From Clostridium yunnanense (GTDB taxonomy: Bacteria > Bacillota > Clostridia > Clostridiales > Clostridiaceae), in the NCBI RefSeq assembly GCF_016595795.1, contig NZ_JAENHN010000010.1:310001-374000 (forward strand): 64,000 bases of DNA, in the 5' to 3' direction. How positions within the stretch are numbered: position 1 is the stretch's first letter; the number at the start of each line of letters is the position of its first letter. A program made the position numbers and the translations under genes. Of this stretch, positions 17,008 to 25,352 are shown in pieces. The notes below the pieces were generated by a model. It was not told the origin of the DNA and did no database searches. It saw only the letters and a list, made by a program, of their open reading frames with translations.

Positions 17008-17778
17008 ATGAATAGTGTTCAAATTATATTAGTTGTACTTGTTGCGGCTATTTGTGGTATGGGAAGTGTTCTTGATGAAGGACAAACTCATAGACCATTA
17101 ATCGCATGTACTTTAATTGGTTTAGTTTTAGGGGATTTAAAAACAGGAATTATATTAGGTGGTACTCTTGAAATGATGGCACTTGGATGGATGAACGTTG
17201 GAGCAGCCATGGCTCCAGATGCAGCTTTAGCTAGCGTTATTGCGTCAATACTAGTAATCGTAGGAAAACAATCAATAGGAGCTGGTATCGCAGTAGCAAT
17301 TCCAATAGCTGCTGCAGGTCAAGTTCTTACTATATTTGTTAGAACAATAACAGTATTTTTCCAACATGCTGCAGATAAATATGCAGATGAAGCTAACTTT
17401 AGAGGAATTGAATTATGTCACTTCGTAGCACTATTATTACAAGGGGTTCGTGTAGCTATACCAGCAGCATTAGTAGCAGCAGTAGCTGGAACTAGCATTG
17501 TAAACAGCATGCTTGCAGCAATTCCAGAGGTTGTAACAAGAGGTCTACAAATTTCTGGTGGCTTCATAGTTGTAGTTGGTTACGCAATGGTTATCAATAT
17601 GATGGAAGCAAAATACTTAATGCCTTTCTTCTTATTAGGTTTTGTAATAGCAGCTTTCTTAGGCATCAACTTAGTAGGTTTCGGTATAATGGGAGCGGTT
17701 CTTGCTATAATTTATGTCCAATTAGATCCAAAATTCAATCAGAAACCACAATTGGTTGATGAACTAGACGAGCTATAG
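17008..17778 (+). CDS. PTS mannose/sorbose-family EIIC component
   Basis: The protein is 256 residues and largely hydrophobic with many glycines and alanines. The LGGTLEMMALGWMNVGAAMA segment is typical of IIC-Man/Sor permeases. It forms the membrane channel together with IID. GGGGGAA lies six bases before the ATG. The sugar cannot be derived from IIC alone; mannose-family systems carry mannose, glucose, sorbose, fructose, amino sugars and fructosyl-lysine types. Confidence 0.94.
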   Translation: MNSVQIILVVLVAAICGMGSVLDEGQTHRPLIACTLIGLVLGDLKTGIILGGTLEMMALGWMNVGAAMAPDAALASVIASILVIVGKQSIGAGIAVAIPIAAAGQVLTIFVRTITVFFQHAADKYADEANFRGIELCHFVALLLQGVRVAIPAALVAAVAGTSIVNSMLAAIPEVVTRGLQISGGFIVVVGYAMVINMMEAKYLMPFFLLGFVIAAFLGINLVGFGIMGAVLAIIYVQLDPKFNQKPQLVDELDEL

Positions 17779-17790
17779 GAGGAAGAATAA

Positions 17791-18612
17791 ATGGAAAAGA
17801 AATTAAGTAAAAAAGACATTACAAGCATGTTTGTACGTTCATGGTTCTTGCTTGGATCCTTTAACTTTGAAAGAATGCAATCAGTAGGATTCTGTGTAAC
17901 TATGATTCCAGCTATAAAGAAATTATATGACAAAAAAGAAGATCAAAGAGCAGCTTTAAAGAGACACTTAGAATTCTTTAATACTCAACCCTTTATATCT
18001 GCACCTATAATGGGAGTAACTGCTGCAATGGAAGAGCAAAAAGCTAATGGAGCTCCTATTGATGATGCATCAATCAGTGGTGTTAAGGTTGGACTTATGG
18101 GACCACTAGCTGGAGTTGGAGATCCTGTATTCTGGGGTACACTAAGACCAGTAACTGCAGCACTAGGAGCATCCATAGCTTTAAGCGGAAGTATACTTGG
18201 ACCGTTATTATTCTTTGTTATTTTCAATGCTTTAAGACTTGCAACAAAATGGTACGGATTAAAATATGGATATCAAAAAGGAACAGAAATAGTTTCAGAT
18301 ATGGCTGGCAACAGATTAAAGAAGTTAACAGTTGGCGCATCAATCCTTGGTCTATTCGTAATGGGAGCTCTTGTTTCTAAGTGGACTAGTATAAATGTTC
18401 CTTTAGTACTTTCTCAGTATCAAGGTCAAGACGGAAAGACTGTAACAACAACAGTTCAAAGTATATTAGATCAATTATTACCTGGAATGCTTCCACTATT
18501 ATTAACTTTTGGATGCATGAAGTTATTAAAGAAGAAAGTAAATCCAATGCTTATAATATTCGGGTTATTTGCAGTAGGTATCATAGGATATGCTTTAGGA
18601 GTATTGAAGTAA
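17791..18612 (+). CDS. PTS mannose-family EIID component
   Basis: The protein is 273 residues, the standard IID length. It has the family's FVRSWFLLGSFNFERMQ start, the FFNTQPFISAPIMGV segment, and GLMGPLAGVGDPVFWGTLRP. The C-terminus has several hydrophobic spans. It works with IIC in transport. It starts 12 bases after the IIC gene with an AGGAGGAA site and ends the operon. Confidence 0.95.
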   Translation: MEKKLSKKDITSMFVRSWFLLGSFNFERMQSVGFCVTMIPAIKKLYDKKEDQRAALKRHLEFFNTQPFISAPIMGVTAAMEEQKANGAPIDDASISGVKVGLMGPLAGVGDPVFWGTLRPVTAALGASIALSGSILGPLLFFVIFNALRLATKWYGLKYGYQKGTEIVSDMAGNRLKKLTVGASILGLFVMGALVSKWTSINVPLVLSQYQGQDGKTVTTTVQSILDQLLPGMLPLLLTFGCMKLLKKKVNPMLIIFGLFAVGIIGYALGVLK

Positions 18613-18790
18613 AGGGTAAATTAATCAGCTAAATTATAGTACAGTTTTATAATAGATTTTATAGGCTGTACAATAATTAATATAATATCCTCAGATAGAA
18701 ACCCCACAGTTTCAGTATTATTTATTAACGATTATCTAAGAAAGAAGTTTTTTAGGGAAAAGATGAAAATGTTTTCTTAGATGCACAATC

Positions 18791-18834
18791 AAAAAGCCAA
18801 GTTTTCTACAGGGATTTAGAAAACTTGGCTTTTT
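18791..18834 (+). terminator. rho-independent terminator of the mannose-family PTS operon
   Basis: An 18-bp stem (AAAAAGCCAAGTTTTCTA with 18817-18834), 8-base loop and terminal T run. Confidence 0.93.
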
Positions 18835-18916
18835 ACTGTTTTGTAAGAAACTACAATATTCTCTGATATATATTTTGAAACCTAAATAACAGGTATATAA
18901 TTACAGTATATGGAAT

Positions 18917-19021
18917 GCTTCGTGAAGCAAATCGAGTGAAATATTAATATGAAATAAAATCTAAGCAATTACAATTTATAATAGCCATATTAAAGGTTCT
19001 TCATGAAGCGATTAGTGAAAT
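18917..19021 (+). promoter_or_regulatory. pair of direct repeats with palindromic core before the SGNH hydrolase
   Basis: GCTTCGTGAAGCAAATCGAG followed by TGAAAT (18917-18942) is repeated as CTTCATGAAGCGATTAGTGA (from 18999, to 19021). Each carries a CTTCRTGAAG palindrome. The second copy ends 30 bases before the SGNH hydrolase start. They may be operator sites; the regulator is unknown. Confidence 0.4.
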
Positions 19022-19051
19022 TATATAGGTATAAGAATGGGAGAGAGAGAA

Positions 19052-19756
19052 ATGGAATTAAAAGAAATTATGCAAATGCCAGAAGTGAAAATAGCTATAG
19101 ATCATGTGTTTACAGGTTTTATGAATGATGAAAAGAAAACTAAATTAAAGAGATTTAAACATCTAAATAAATGCGCAAAAAAAGGACAAATCCTATTTGT
19201 AGGATCTTCATTAATGGAACAATTTCCAATAAATGAATTGCAGCAAACCTTAGATAAAAACTATATTATTTATAATAGAGGGATTGGTGCATATGTTACA
19301 ACTGAACTGTTAAACTCTATGGAAGAGTGTGTTTTTCAGTTAGAACCCTCAAAAATATTTATTAATATAGGTACTAATGATATAAGTTTAGAAGACTATA
19401 AGAAAGAGAAGCTAATTGCTAATTATGATCAGATACTAACTTTAATTGGAGAGAGATTACCGAGCTGTAAGGTTTACGTAATGGGTTATTATCCTATAAA
19501 TGCTAAAGCTGATTTTCCAGGAGTAGGTAAGGAACAAAAGGAAATGATGTTTAAGTATAGAACAAATACTGCTATTTTAGAAGCAAATGAGGCAGTTAAA
19601 GAATTAGCTGAGAAACATAACTATGAGTTTATTAATGTAAATGAAGGTTTAACAGATGAAGAAGGAAATCTTAAAGAAGAGTTTGCTATAGAAGGGCTTC
19701 ATATGTGGGCTAATGCGTATGAGGTTATTTTGCAAAATATGAAACAGTATTTGTAA
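19052..19756 (+). CDS. SGNH/GDSL-family hydrolase
   Basis: The protein is 234 residues. Block I is ILFVGSSLMEQF (nucleophile Ser about 53), block II is NRGIGAYVT with Gly, block III is NIGTNDIS with Asn, and block V is EGLHMWANAY with the catalytic His. These are esterases or lipases, often acting on acetylated sugars or phospholipid-like esters. There is no signal peptide, so it acts in the cytoplasm. I start at ATG 19052 because GGGAGAGAG lies just before it; the ATG at 19037 would overlap that site. It follows the PTS operon but has its own upstream region with a pair of repeats. Confidence 0.88.
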   Translation: MELKEIMQMPEVKIAIDHVFTGFMNDEKKTKLKRFKHLNKCAKKGQILFVGSSLMEQFPINELQQTLDKNYIIYNRGIGAYVTTELLNSMEECVFQLEPSKIFINIGTNDISLEDYKKEKLIANYDQILTLIGERLPSCKVYVMGYYPINAKADFPGVGKEQKEMMFKYRTNTAILEANEAVKELAEKHNYEFINVNEGLTDEEGNLKEEFAIEGLHMWANAYEVILQNMKQYL

Positions 19757-19823
19757 GATAGTAACTTAAGATTAAAATGCATTTTATGTGAGGAATACTA
19801 GCAGTTTTATTACAAGTAAATAG

Positions 19824-19863
19824 AAATGACGTGCTTATAGTTACTATCTGCACGTCATTTTTT
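19824..19863 (+). terminator. rho-independent terminator
   Basis: Stem AAATGACGTGC with GCACGTCATTT (19850-19860) and following T run, 15-base loop. It closes the SGNH hydrolase gene and faces the convergent MBL-fold gene. Confidence 0.88.
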
Positions 19864-19898
19864 ACTTCATATTAAAGTATGTAATTTTTATGTTTAGC

Positions 19899-20540
19899 TT
19901 ACAGATTTATAAATGGGCCATGACCACAGGCTATGTATTTAATGTCTAAAGCTAAAAGTGTATCTTTAATAAATTCTAAAGCTTCTGGTGATGGTATTTG
20001 CTGTAAGGTTATATTGTTTATTTCAGTTTTAATATCTGAAGTGATTTCTACCTCTTTCATTGTATCCCAATGGATAAATAAGTCGCTGCTAAATAGCAGT
20101 TTTCTTTTTGTATCTACAGCTAAAATCCCCTCCCATAAATGCATCTCAGATGGATACTTAATAAACTTTAATGATAAGCTTTCGGTTTCAAGAAATTCTT
20201 CAGGCTTTTTAACTAAAGTCTTTGCATTTAGATTAAATCCTTTAAACTGCATATCTGTGGTACTTGAACAGATAACTTCTGCTTCAGGAAAAGCTTCTGT
20301 AATTACATTTATTCCACCACATTCATCACTTTCAAAGTGAGATACAAAAATATAGTCTAGTGAACCACCATCTAAAAGTTCCTTTAACTTTGGAACTAGT
20401 GATTTAGCCATTATATAATTACCTGTGTGAACAAGTAAAGATTTTTTGCCTACAACTAAGTATTGATTAAAATTTATCGGTACATTAGGTATACCATGAT
20501 TAATTTTATATACATTTTCTAAAACTTGAGTAACTTCCAT
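19899..20540 (-). CDS. MBL-fold protein of the flavodiiron (ODP) type, lacking the flavodoxin domain
   Basis: The protein is 213 residues. The metal-binding motif is HFESDECGG (His68, Glu70, Asp72), the HxExD pattern of flavodiiron proteins rather than the HxHxD of classical beta-lactamases. Further ligands are probably in PSEMHLWEG, SSDLF and the C-terminal GHGP. The start ENVYKINHGIPNVPINFNQY also fits. Flavodiiron proteins reduce O2 or NO, but this one has only the metal domain and no flavodoxin domain, so its role may be in sensing or redox partnering. An AAGGAGGG site precedes ATG 20540. Confidence 0.85.
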   Translation of the reverse strand: MEVTQVLENVYKINHGIPNVPINFNQYLVVGKKSLLVHTGNYIMAKSLVPKLKELLDGGSLDYIFVSHFESDECGGINVITEAFPEAEVICSSTTDMQFKGFNLNAKTLVKKPEEFLETESLSLKFIKYPSEMHLWEGILAVDTKRKLLFSSDLFIHWDTMKEVEITSDIKTEINNITLQQIPSPEALEFIKDTLLALDIKYIACGHGPFINL

Positions 20541-20774
20541 ATTAAACCCTCCTTAAAATTGCTTTACTTAGAATTTCCACTTTGCCTAAAAACCTATGCA
20601 TAATAATACTTAGACTTATTTGATAAGTATTAATTTAATAGATAATATAAATTTTAGTAATAATTATAGCATACTAAATATTTAAAGATAAACCAGTTCG
20701 AAATAAAATATGATTAATGAATTCTAAAGTATGTGCTAAAATAGTGAGAGAGTAGATAGAAAAGGATTGATTAA

Positions 20775-21110
20775 ATGAATAATAGTATAAATGTAGTAGA
20801 ATTAGCTAAAAAGTCAGGATTACATTTAAGGATAGTTACCTCGGTTAAAAGTTTTGATACATATAATAGCTTCTTTAATATATATGATGAATTTGATGAG
20901 CCTTGCAGAAGAATTGTTGTATTAACTAAGTATGAAGATTTAGAAGAAGTCTATGATGAAAAACCTGATGAGCCAATAGTTGTAGGTAAATGCATTAGTG
21001 GCAACTACTGGATCAAGGATTATCCTCTTACTACTAATCCTAATAAGATAAGCTTAGAGCAGGTATTAGTTCCGCAAGAAGTGGCGGATAATCTATTGAA
21101 GAAACTATAA
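20775..21110 (+). CDS. hypothetical protein, 111 residues
   Basis: Not recognised. It is soluble, acidic and starts MNNSINVVELAKKSGLHLRI. The end PTNPNKISLEQVLVPQ-like stretch (actual LTTNPNKISLEQVLVPQEVA) is unremarkable. An AAAGGATTG site and a TGCTAAAAT -10-like box upstream support expression. It stands alone before a strong terminator. Confidence 0.7.
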   Translation: MNNSINVVELAKKSGLHLRIVTSVKSFDTYNSFFNIYDEFDEPCRRIVVLTKYEDLEEVYDEKPDEPIVVGKCISGNYWIKDYPLTTNPNKISLEQVLVPQEVADNLLKKL

Positions 21111-21141
21111 GAAATTGTAGTTATGAAGCCACATTATGTAC

Positions 21142-21180
21142 AAAAAGGCTGTAGAGTTTAATTTCTCTACAGCCTTTTTT
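21142..21180 (+). terminator. bidirectional terminator
   Basis: A perfect 15-bp stem AAAAAGGCTGTAGAG with 21165-21179 and T runs on both strands. It lies between convergent genes and should serve both. Confidence 0.92.
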
Positions 21181-21211
21181 ACTGTCTAGGCAATTATAAA
21201 ATTTTTTTATA

Positions 21212-21877
21212 TTAAGCTTTTGTATTCTCTAAGTTTTTTCTTCTATTATCTAAAGGATTTAAGTTGATGTGATGAACCTTTTCACCTTCAGCAGGATTCA
21301 TTATTAGTTTGTCTAAATGAACTCTTCCTTCTGGAGTGTTTGCAATAACTGAAATATCATTAGCAACCTTATATAATACCCAGCTATAAGCATCAGTTAC
21401 AACTGTACCTATGTCATCTCTAGATATAAGAGCTTTTGATATAACTTTTCCATACTTATCTGTTAATAGTATAGCAGCAGTATCTTCATCTACTATTTCG
21501 AATTCATTTTTAGTATTTCTTTCAACTATCTCAAGATTAGCTTTTGTGTTATCTAAAGTATCACCATTTTTATGTTTTATTGGAGCCTTAGGATTAACAT
21601 CTAGAACAACGCTTTGTAAGCTTTGCTTAAGTGGCTTACCTTGTTTGTTCTTTTTTGTTGAACTTATGTTTTCAACTATGTAATCATTAAATTCTTTATT
21701 CCATTCAGCAAACCATACACCGCATTCTTTAACCTTATCTACATCAGAAGCATCTATTTTAGCTGAAAGCTTTTCACCGTTCTTCTTCAATATTGAGATG
21801 ATAGCAACTTCACCATTAATTTCATATTCATTGTTAAAAGTTTTATAATTTGTATTTATAAGAAACACCTCTTTCAT
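21212..21877 (-). CDS. protein with two tandem HNH-like domains
   Basis: The protein is 221 residues and consists of two related halves. Each half has an x-L-x-x-x-G-x-x-x-x-A-x-I-S/D core followed by a Trp-containing strand and an HNH-like tail: IKHKNGDTLDNTKANLEI in the first half and VHHINLNPLDNRRKNLENT at the very C-terminus. The second resembles the HHxxxNPLDNRxxNL core of phage and homing HNH endonucleases. The first has a single His (KH) and is probably inactive. The protein ends right after the motif, which is shorter than usual. It could be a domesticated nuclease or DNA-binding protein. The ATG at 21877 has only a weak ribosome site. Confidence 0.7.
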   Translation of the reverse strand: MKEVFLINTNYKTFNNEYEINGEVAIISILKKNGEKLSAKIDASDVDKVKECGVWFAEWNKEFNDYIVENISSTKKNKQGKPLKQSLQSVVLDVNPKAPIKHKNGDTLDNTKANLEIVERNTKNEFEIVDEDTAAILLTDKYGKVISKALISRDDIGTVVTDAYSWVLYKVANDISVIANTPEGRVHLDKLIMNPAEGEKVHHINLNPLDNRRKNLENTKA

Positions 21878-22014
21878 TTTCTTGGTACGACAACAAGTAT
21901 AGCACTCCTTATTGCAAAATGATACTATTGCAATCCAAAAATACTCTATTATTTTTTATTATTCCCAATTATTATACAAATGTATCGTTTTCTATGAATA
22001 ACATTTATTTATTA

Positions 22015-22073
22015 TTTCTTTGCGTAAGCTCATTTAAGCGTCGGATGATTAACCAATTAATTTCAACACAGTG
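22015..22073 (-). repeat. family A repeat, one-ended fragment (A5)
   Basis: On the minus strand it reads CACTGTGTTGAAATTAATTG, GTTAATCATCCGACGC, then GAGCTTACGCAAAG. This is the left end of family A without a right end. Confidence 0.65.
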
Positions 22074-22092
22074 ATTTAATAGCACTATTGTT

Positions 22093-22518
22093 TTATACTT
22101 GCTCAAGTTCAATTCCACTTCTTTTAAATATCTCTAAGGAATATTCATCCATACGATAAGCATTCCTATAATAAATTTTTTTGATTCCAGAAGCCGCCAA
22201 TGCGAATGAACAGTTTAAGCATGGAAAATGTGTTACATAAGCTACACAATCTTTTAATGCAATACCTTCTTTAGCACAATAAGTTATAGCATTTACTTCA
22301 GCATGTACTGTTGCTATACAATGGCCGTCTCGCATAGTATGACCTACATCATTGCAATGAGGGTGTCCTGATAAAGAGGCATTATACCCTGTAGAGCAAA
22401 TACGTTTATCTTTATTAACTATAACACAGCCTACATTAGCCCTATCACAAGTAGAGCGAGTAGCTACTTTCTCTGCAATATCCATAAAATAATTATCCCA
22501 AGACTGTCTCTCTTCCAA
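22093..22518 (-). CDS. comEB: dCMP deaminase (ComEB-like)
   Basis: The protein is 141 residues. The zinc site is VHAEVNAI (His72, Glu74 as the catalytic acid) and PCLNC (Cys100, Cys103). The SGYN-like GYNASLSGHPHC and RDGHCIATVHAE segments are those of deoxycytidylate deaminases. It converts dCMP to dUMP for thymidylate synthesis. The start is TTG 22518, seven bases after GGAGGTG. It is monocistronic; family B repeat B4 lies in its promoter or leader region. Confidence 0.9.
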   Translation of the reverse strand: MEERQSWDNYFMDIAEKVATRSTCDRANVGCVIVNKDKRICSTGYNASLSGHPHCNDVGHTMRDGHCIATVHAEVNAITYCAKEGIALKDCVAYVTHFPCLNCSFALAASGIKKIYYRNAYRMDEYSLEIFKRSGIELEQV

Positions 22519-22546
22519 AAAACTACACCTCCATTGTTTTTCTTAA

Positions 22547-22644
22547 AGATGTATCAGTTCGAACCGAAATCTATTTTTAAAACTCTCACGGGTTCTGGTG
22601 AGAGAATTTAAAAATAATAAATTCCATTACGAACTGGTACATCT
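22547..22644 (-). repeat. family B palindromic repeat (B4)
   Basis: Outer arms AGATGTATCAGTTCG and CGAACTGGTACATCT. The central stem is CTCTCACGGGTTCTGGTGAGAG. It lies upstream of the dCMP deaminase gene. Confidence 0.8.
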
Positions 22645-22846
22645 ATATATTGTAACATAATTTATAATTCATTTAATAATGAAGATTTTACATAATAATA
22701 TCTTGATGTTATTTCTATTGTAAAAGAAATTTTGGACTGGATAGCTTTTTATTTCTAATCAAATATAAATATATGAAACTAGTGAAACAATAACATTAGT
22801 TATAAAGGATTTATAAAGCTTTATAGTTTAGGAGGTGTAGTTAAAA

Positions 22847-22882
22847 ATGTATATTAATCTACTTTGGAATAATTACAATTAG
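22847..22882 (+). CDS. possible 11-codon leader peptide
   Basis: MYINLLWNNYN is encoded behind a strong GGAGGTG site (9-base spacing) in the 400-base region before the glycyl radical enzyme gene. It is 64 bases upstream of that gene's sigma-A promoter, so it would belong to a separate short transcript. It may be chance; no attenuator hairpin is obvious. Confidence 0.3.
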   Translation: MYINLLWNNYN

Positions 22883-22945
22883 GGCTAAAAACTATAAAAC
22901 AATAAAGAAAAATAGATAATTAAGAAAAAATGGTACTGTTTGTTA

Positions 22946-22981
22946 TTGAATATGAGTGTGAAATGATATATAATGATATCA
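22946..22981 (+). promoter_or_regulatory. sigma-A promoter and TGATATCA operator of the glycyl radical enzyme operon
   Basis: TTGAAT (22946-22951), 17 bases, TATAAT (22969-22974). The palindrome TGATATCA directly follows at the expected start site. It resembles the GTATCAAA/ATATCAAA sites near the mannose-family PTS, so a shared regulator is conceivable. Confidence 0.6.
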
Positions 22982-23049
22982 AACAATAATAAATGATAAC
23001 AAAGAAGATGAAATAATAAGAGTTAATAATATTTTAAGGGAGGGTAAAA

Positions 23050-25341
23050 ATGCTTAGTGATAGAATTCAGTTTTTAAAAGATGAGCTTTTTAGAGAAAAG
23101 AGACAAGTTTCCTTGGAAAGAGCTAAGCTTTATACAGAAAGCTTCAAAGCTACTGAGGGTCTACCAGTGGTTATTAGAAGAGCTAAAGCTTTATCCAATA
23201 TATTAAATAAGGTAGAGATTGAGATAAAAAAAGGTGAGCTTATTGTTGGAGATAGAACTGTGAAACCAAGAGCAGGAGTTATATCCCCTGAGATGTCACC
23301 ATACTGGATTTTAGAAGAGCTTGAGGAGTTTCCTACAAGAGCTCAAGATAAATTTGAAATTAGTGAAGAAGATAAGGAATATTTCAAAAACGAGCTTTAC
23401 CCATATTGGAAAGGCAAGTCCTTAAAGGATTACTGCGAAGAAACTATTCAGGAAAATATAAAAGAAACTACAAAAACTAAGATAGTAGCACTGAACCAAA
23501 CAGATAAAGGTCAAGGACATATCATACCTGACTACGAAGTTGTTTTGGAAAAAGGCTTAGGATATATGATTAGACAGATAGAAGATAAGGTGCAAAAGTA
23601 TACTGAGAATAACTTCTATAAAGCATCCTTTATAGCTCTAAGTTCAACTATTGATTATATAATGCGTCATGCTGAACTTGCTGAAAACATGGCTAAGAAA
23701 GAACAAGATATAGAAAGAAAAAAAGAACTTAACGAGATAGCAAGAATATCAAGAAAAGTAGCTTTTGAAAAACCAGATAACTTTTACGAAGCAGTTCAAT
23801 TATTTTGGTTTATAAGTGTAGTATTCCAACATGAATCAAATGCAAGCTCAATTTCTCCAGGAAGATTTGATCAATATATGTATCCATATTATAAAAAGTC
23901 CTTAGAGAATGGAGAAGATAAGGAATTCTTAAAAGAAATTCTAAGAGCTCTTTATATAAAATTCAATACAATAGTTGCGTTAAGAAGTACAGAAAGTGCA
24001 AGATATTTTGCAGGGTTCCCTATAGGATATACCATAGTTTTAGGAGGGTTAGATGAAAAAGGTGTTGATGTAACTAATGAATTATCTCATCTTATGCTTG
24101 AGATAATGGGTGATATAAGACTGCCTCAGCCAAACCTAAGTATCCGTGTGGGAGAAAAATCTCCAAGGGATTTTCTAATGAAGTCTGCAGAAGCTATAAG
24201 AATCGGTACTGGAATGCCACAGGTATTTAATGATGAAGCAAATATATTAGCTTATGTAAACAGAGGAGTAAGTTTAAAGGATGCTAGAGACTATGCAGTA
24301 GTAGGTTGTGTTGAGCTTTCTATTCCTAAGAAGACCTATGGACTTCATGATATAGCACTATTCAATCTTCTAAAAACTATGGAAGTTACTCTAAAAGAAA
24401 ATAGAAAAGGCTTTGATTGTTTTGAAGACTTGATGACTGCAGTTAAGAGTAACATCTCAAAATATGTTAAGGACATGGTGGATGGTTCTAACATAGTTGA
24501 TAAAGCGCATAGAGAATGTGCACCTACCCCATTCTTATCAAACTTTATCTGTGGATGCTTAGAAAGTGGAAAAGACATAACTGAAGGTGGAGCTATCTAC
24601 AACTTCTCAGGAGTTCAAGGGATTGGAGCGCCAAATTTAAGTGATTCCTTGTATACAATAAAGAAACTTATATTTGAAGATAAAGAAATGACTTTAGATG
24701 AGCTTGTGACAATTCTTGAAAACAACTGGGAAAATAACGAGATACTAAGACAAAGAGTTATAAATAGATATTCTAAGTATGGTAATGATGTGGACGAAGT
24801 TGATTTATTAGGTTCAGAAATACTTTCTTACTACTGTGATGAGGTAGAAAAGTATGAAAATATCAGAGGTGGAATGTTCCAGCCTGGTTCCTATACAGTT
24901 TCTGCACATATTCCTCTAGGCGAAGCAGTTGGCGCAACTCCAGACGGAAGAATGGCGAGAGAACAGCTTGCAGATGGAGGCTTGTCTCCAATGGTAGGAA
25001 GAGATAAAAATGGTCCTACAGCAAGTCTTAAGAGTGTAAGTAAGCTTGACAATTATCTTACTTCAAATGGAAGTTTATTAAATGTCAAGTTCTCACCAGC
25101 AGTTTTAGAAGGAACAGAAGGCTTAAGAAAATTAGTAGCATATATTCAGGCTTTTAGCAGATTAAAAATACAACATGTTCAGTTTAATGTAGTATCAGCA
25201 GATACCTTAAAAGCTGCACAAAAACATCCAGAGAAATATCAAAACTTAGTAGTTAGAGTAGCTGGGTATAGTGCAATCTTCGTAGAGCTTGATACTGGAA
25301 TTCAAAATGACATCATCAACAGAACAGAGCATGTATTATAG
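23050..25341 (+). CDS. pflD: glycyl radical enzyme of the PflD type (dehydratase/lyase branch)
   Basis: The protein is 763 residues. The radical Gly739 is in VVRVAGYSAIFVEL and the active-site Cys420 is in VVGCVELS. A single Cys followed by Val-Glu marks the dehydratase branch of glycyl radical enzymes rather than true pyruvate formate-lyase, which has adjacent cysteines. From memory, blocks such as SLERA, RTVKPRAG, NQTDKGQGHI, ESNASS and LKSVSKLDN agree closely with Escherichia coli PflD. E. coli PflD has been reported to open the ring of 1,5-anhydromannitol-6-phosphate to give 1-deoxyfructose-6-phosphate; by homology this may do the same, but it needs an alignment. GGGAGG precedes the ATG. 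The activase gene follows directly. Confidence 0.88.
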   Translation: MLSDRIQFLKDELFREKRQVSLERAKLYTESFKATEGLPVVIRRAKALSNILNKVEIEIKKGELIVGDRTVKPRAGVISPEMSPYWILEELEEFPTRAQDKFEISEEDKEYFKNELYPYWKGKSLKDYCEETIQENIKETTKTKIVALNQTDKGQGHIIPDYEVVLEKGLGYMIRQIEDKVQKYTENNFYKASFIALSSTIDYIMRHAELAENMAKKEQDIERKKELNEIARISRKVAFEKPDNFYEAVQLFWFISVVFQHESNASSISPGRFDQYMYPYYKKSLENGEDKEFLKEILRALYIKFNTIVALRSTESARYFAGFPIGYTIVLGGLDEKGVDVTNELSHLMLEIMGDIRLPQPNLSIRVGEKSPRDFLMKSAEAIRIGTGMPQVFNDEANILAYVNRGVSLKDARDYAVVGCVELSIPKKTYGLHDIALFNLLKTMEVTLKENRKGFDCFEDLMTAVKSNISKYVKDMVDGSNIVDKAHRECAPTPFLSNFICGCLESGKDITEGGAIYNFSGVQGIGAPNLSDSLYTIKKLIFEDKEMTLDELVTILENNWENNEILRQRVINRYSKYGNDVDEVDLLGSEILSYYCDEVEKYENIRGGMFQPGSYTVSAHIPLGEAVGATPDGRMAREQLADGGLSPMVGRDKNGPTASLKSVSKLDNYLTSNGSLLNVKFSPAVLEGTEGLRKLVAYIQAFSRLKIQHVQFNVVSADTLKAAQKHPEKYQNLVVRVAGYSAIFVELDTGIQNDIINRTEHVL

Positions 25342-25352
25342 GAGTGGTTACT

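Noticed and set aside
22519-23049. Sigma-54 promoter for the glycyl radical enzyme
   Set aside because: TGGTACTGTTTGTTATTG at 22931 only partly matches -24/-12 and has wrong spacing, while a good sigma-A promoter with 17-base spacing lies just downstream.
23050-25341. Pyruvate formate-lyase
   Set aside because: The active-site loop has a single Cys followed by Val-Glu instead of two adjacent cysteines, so it belongs to the dehydratase branch.
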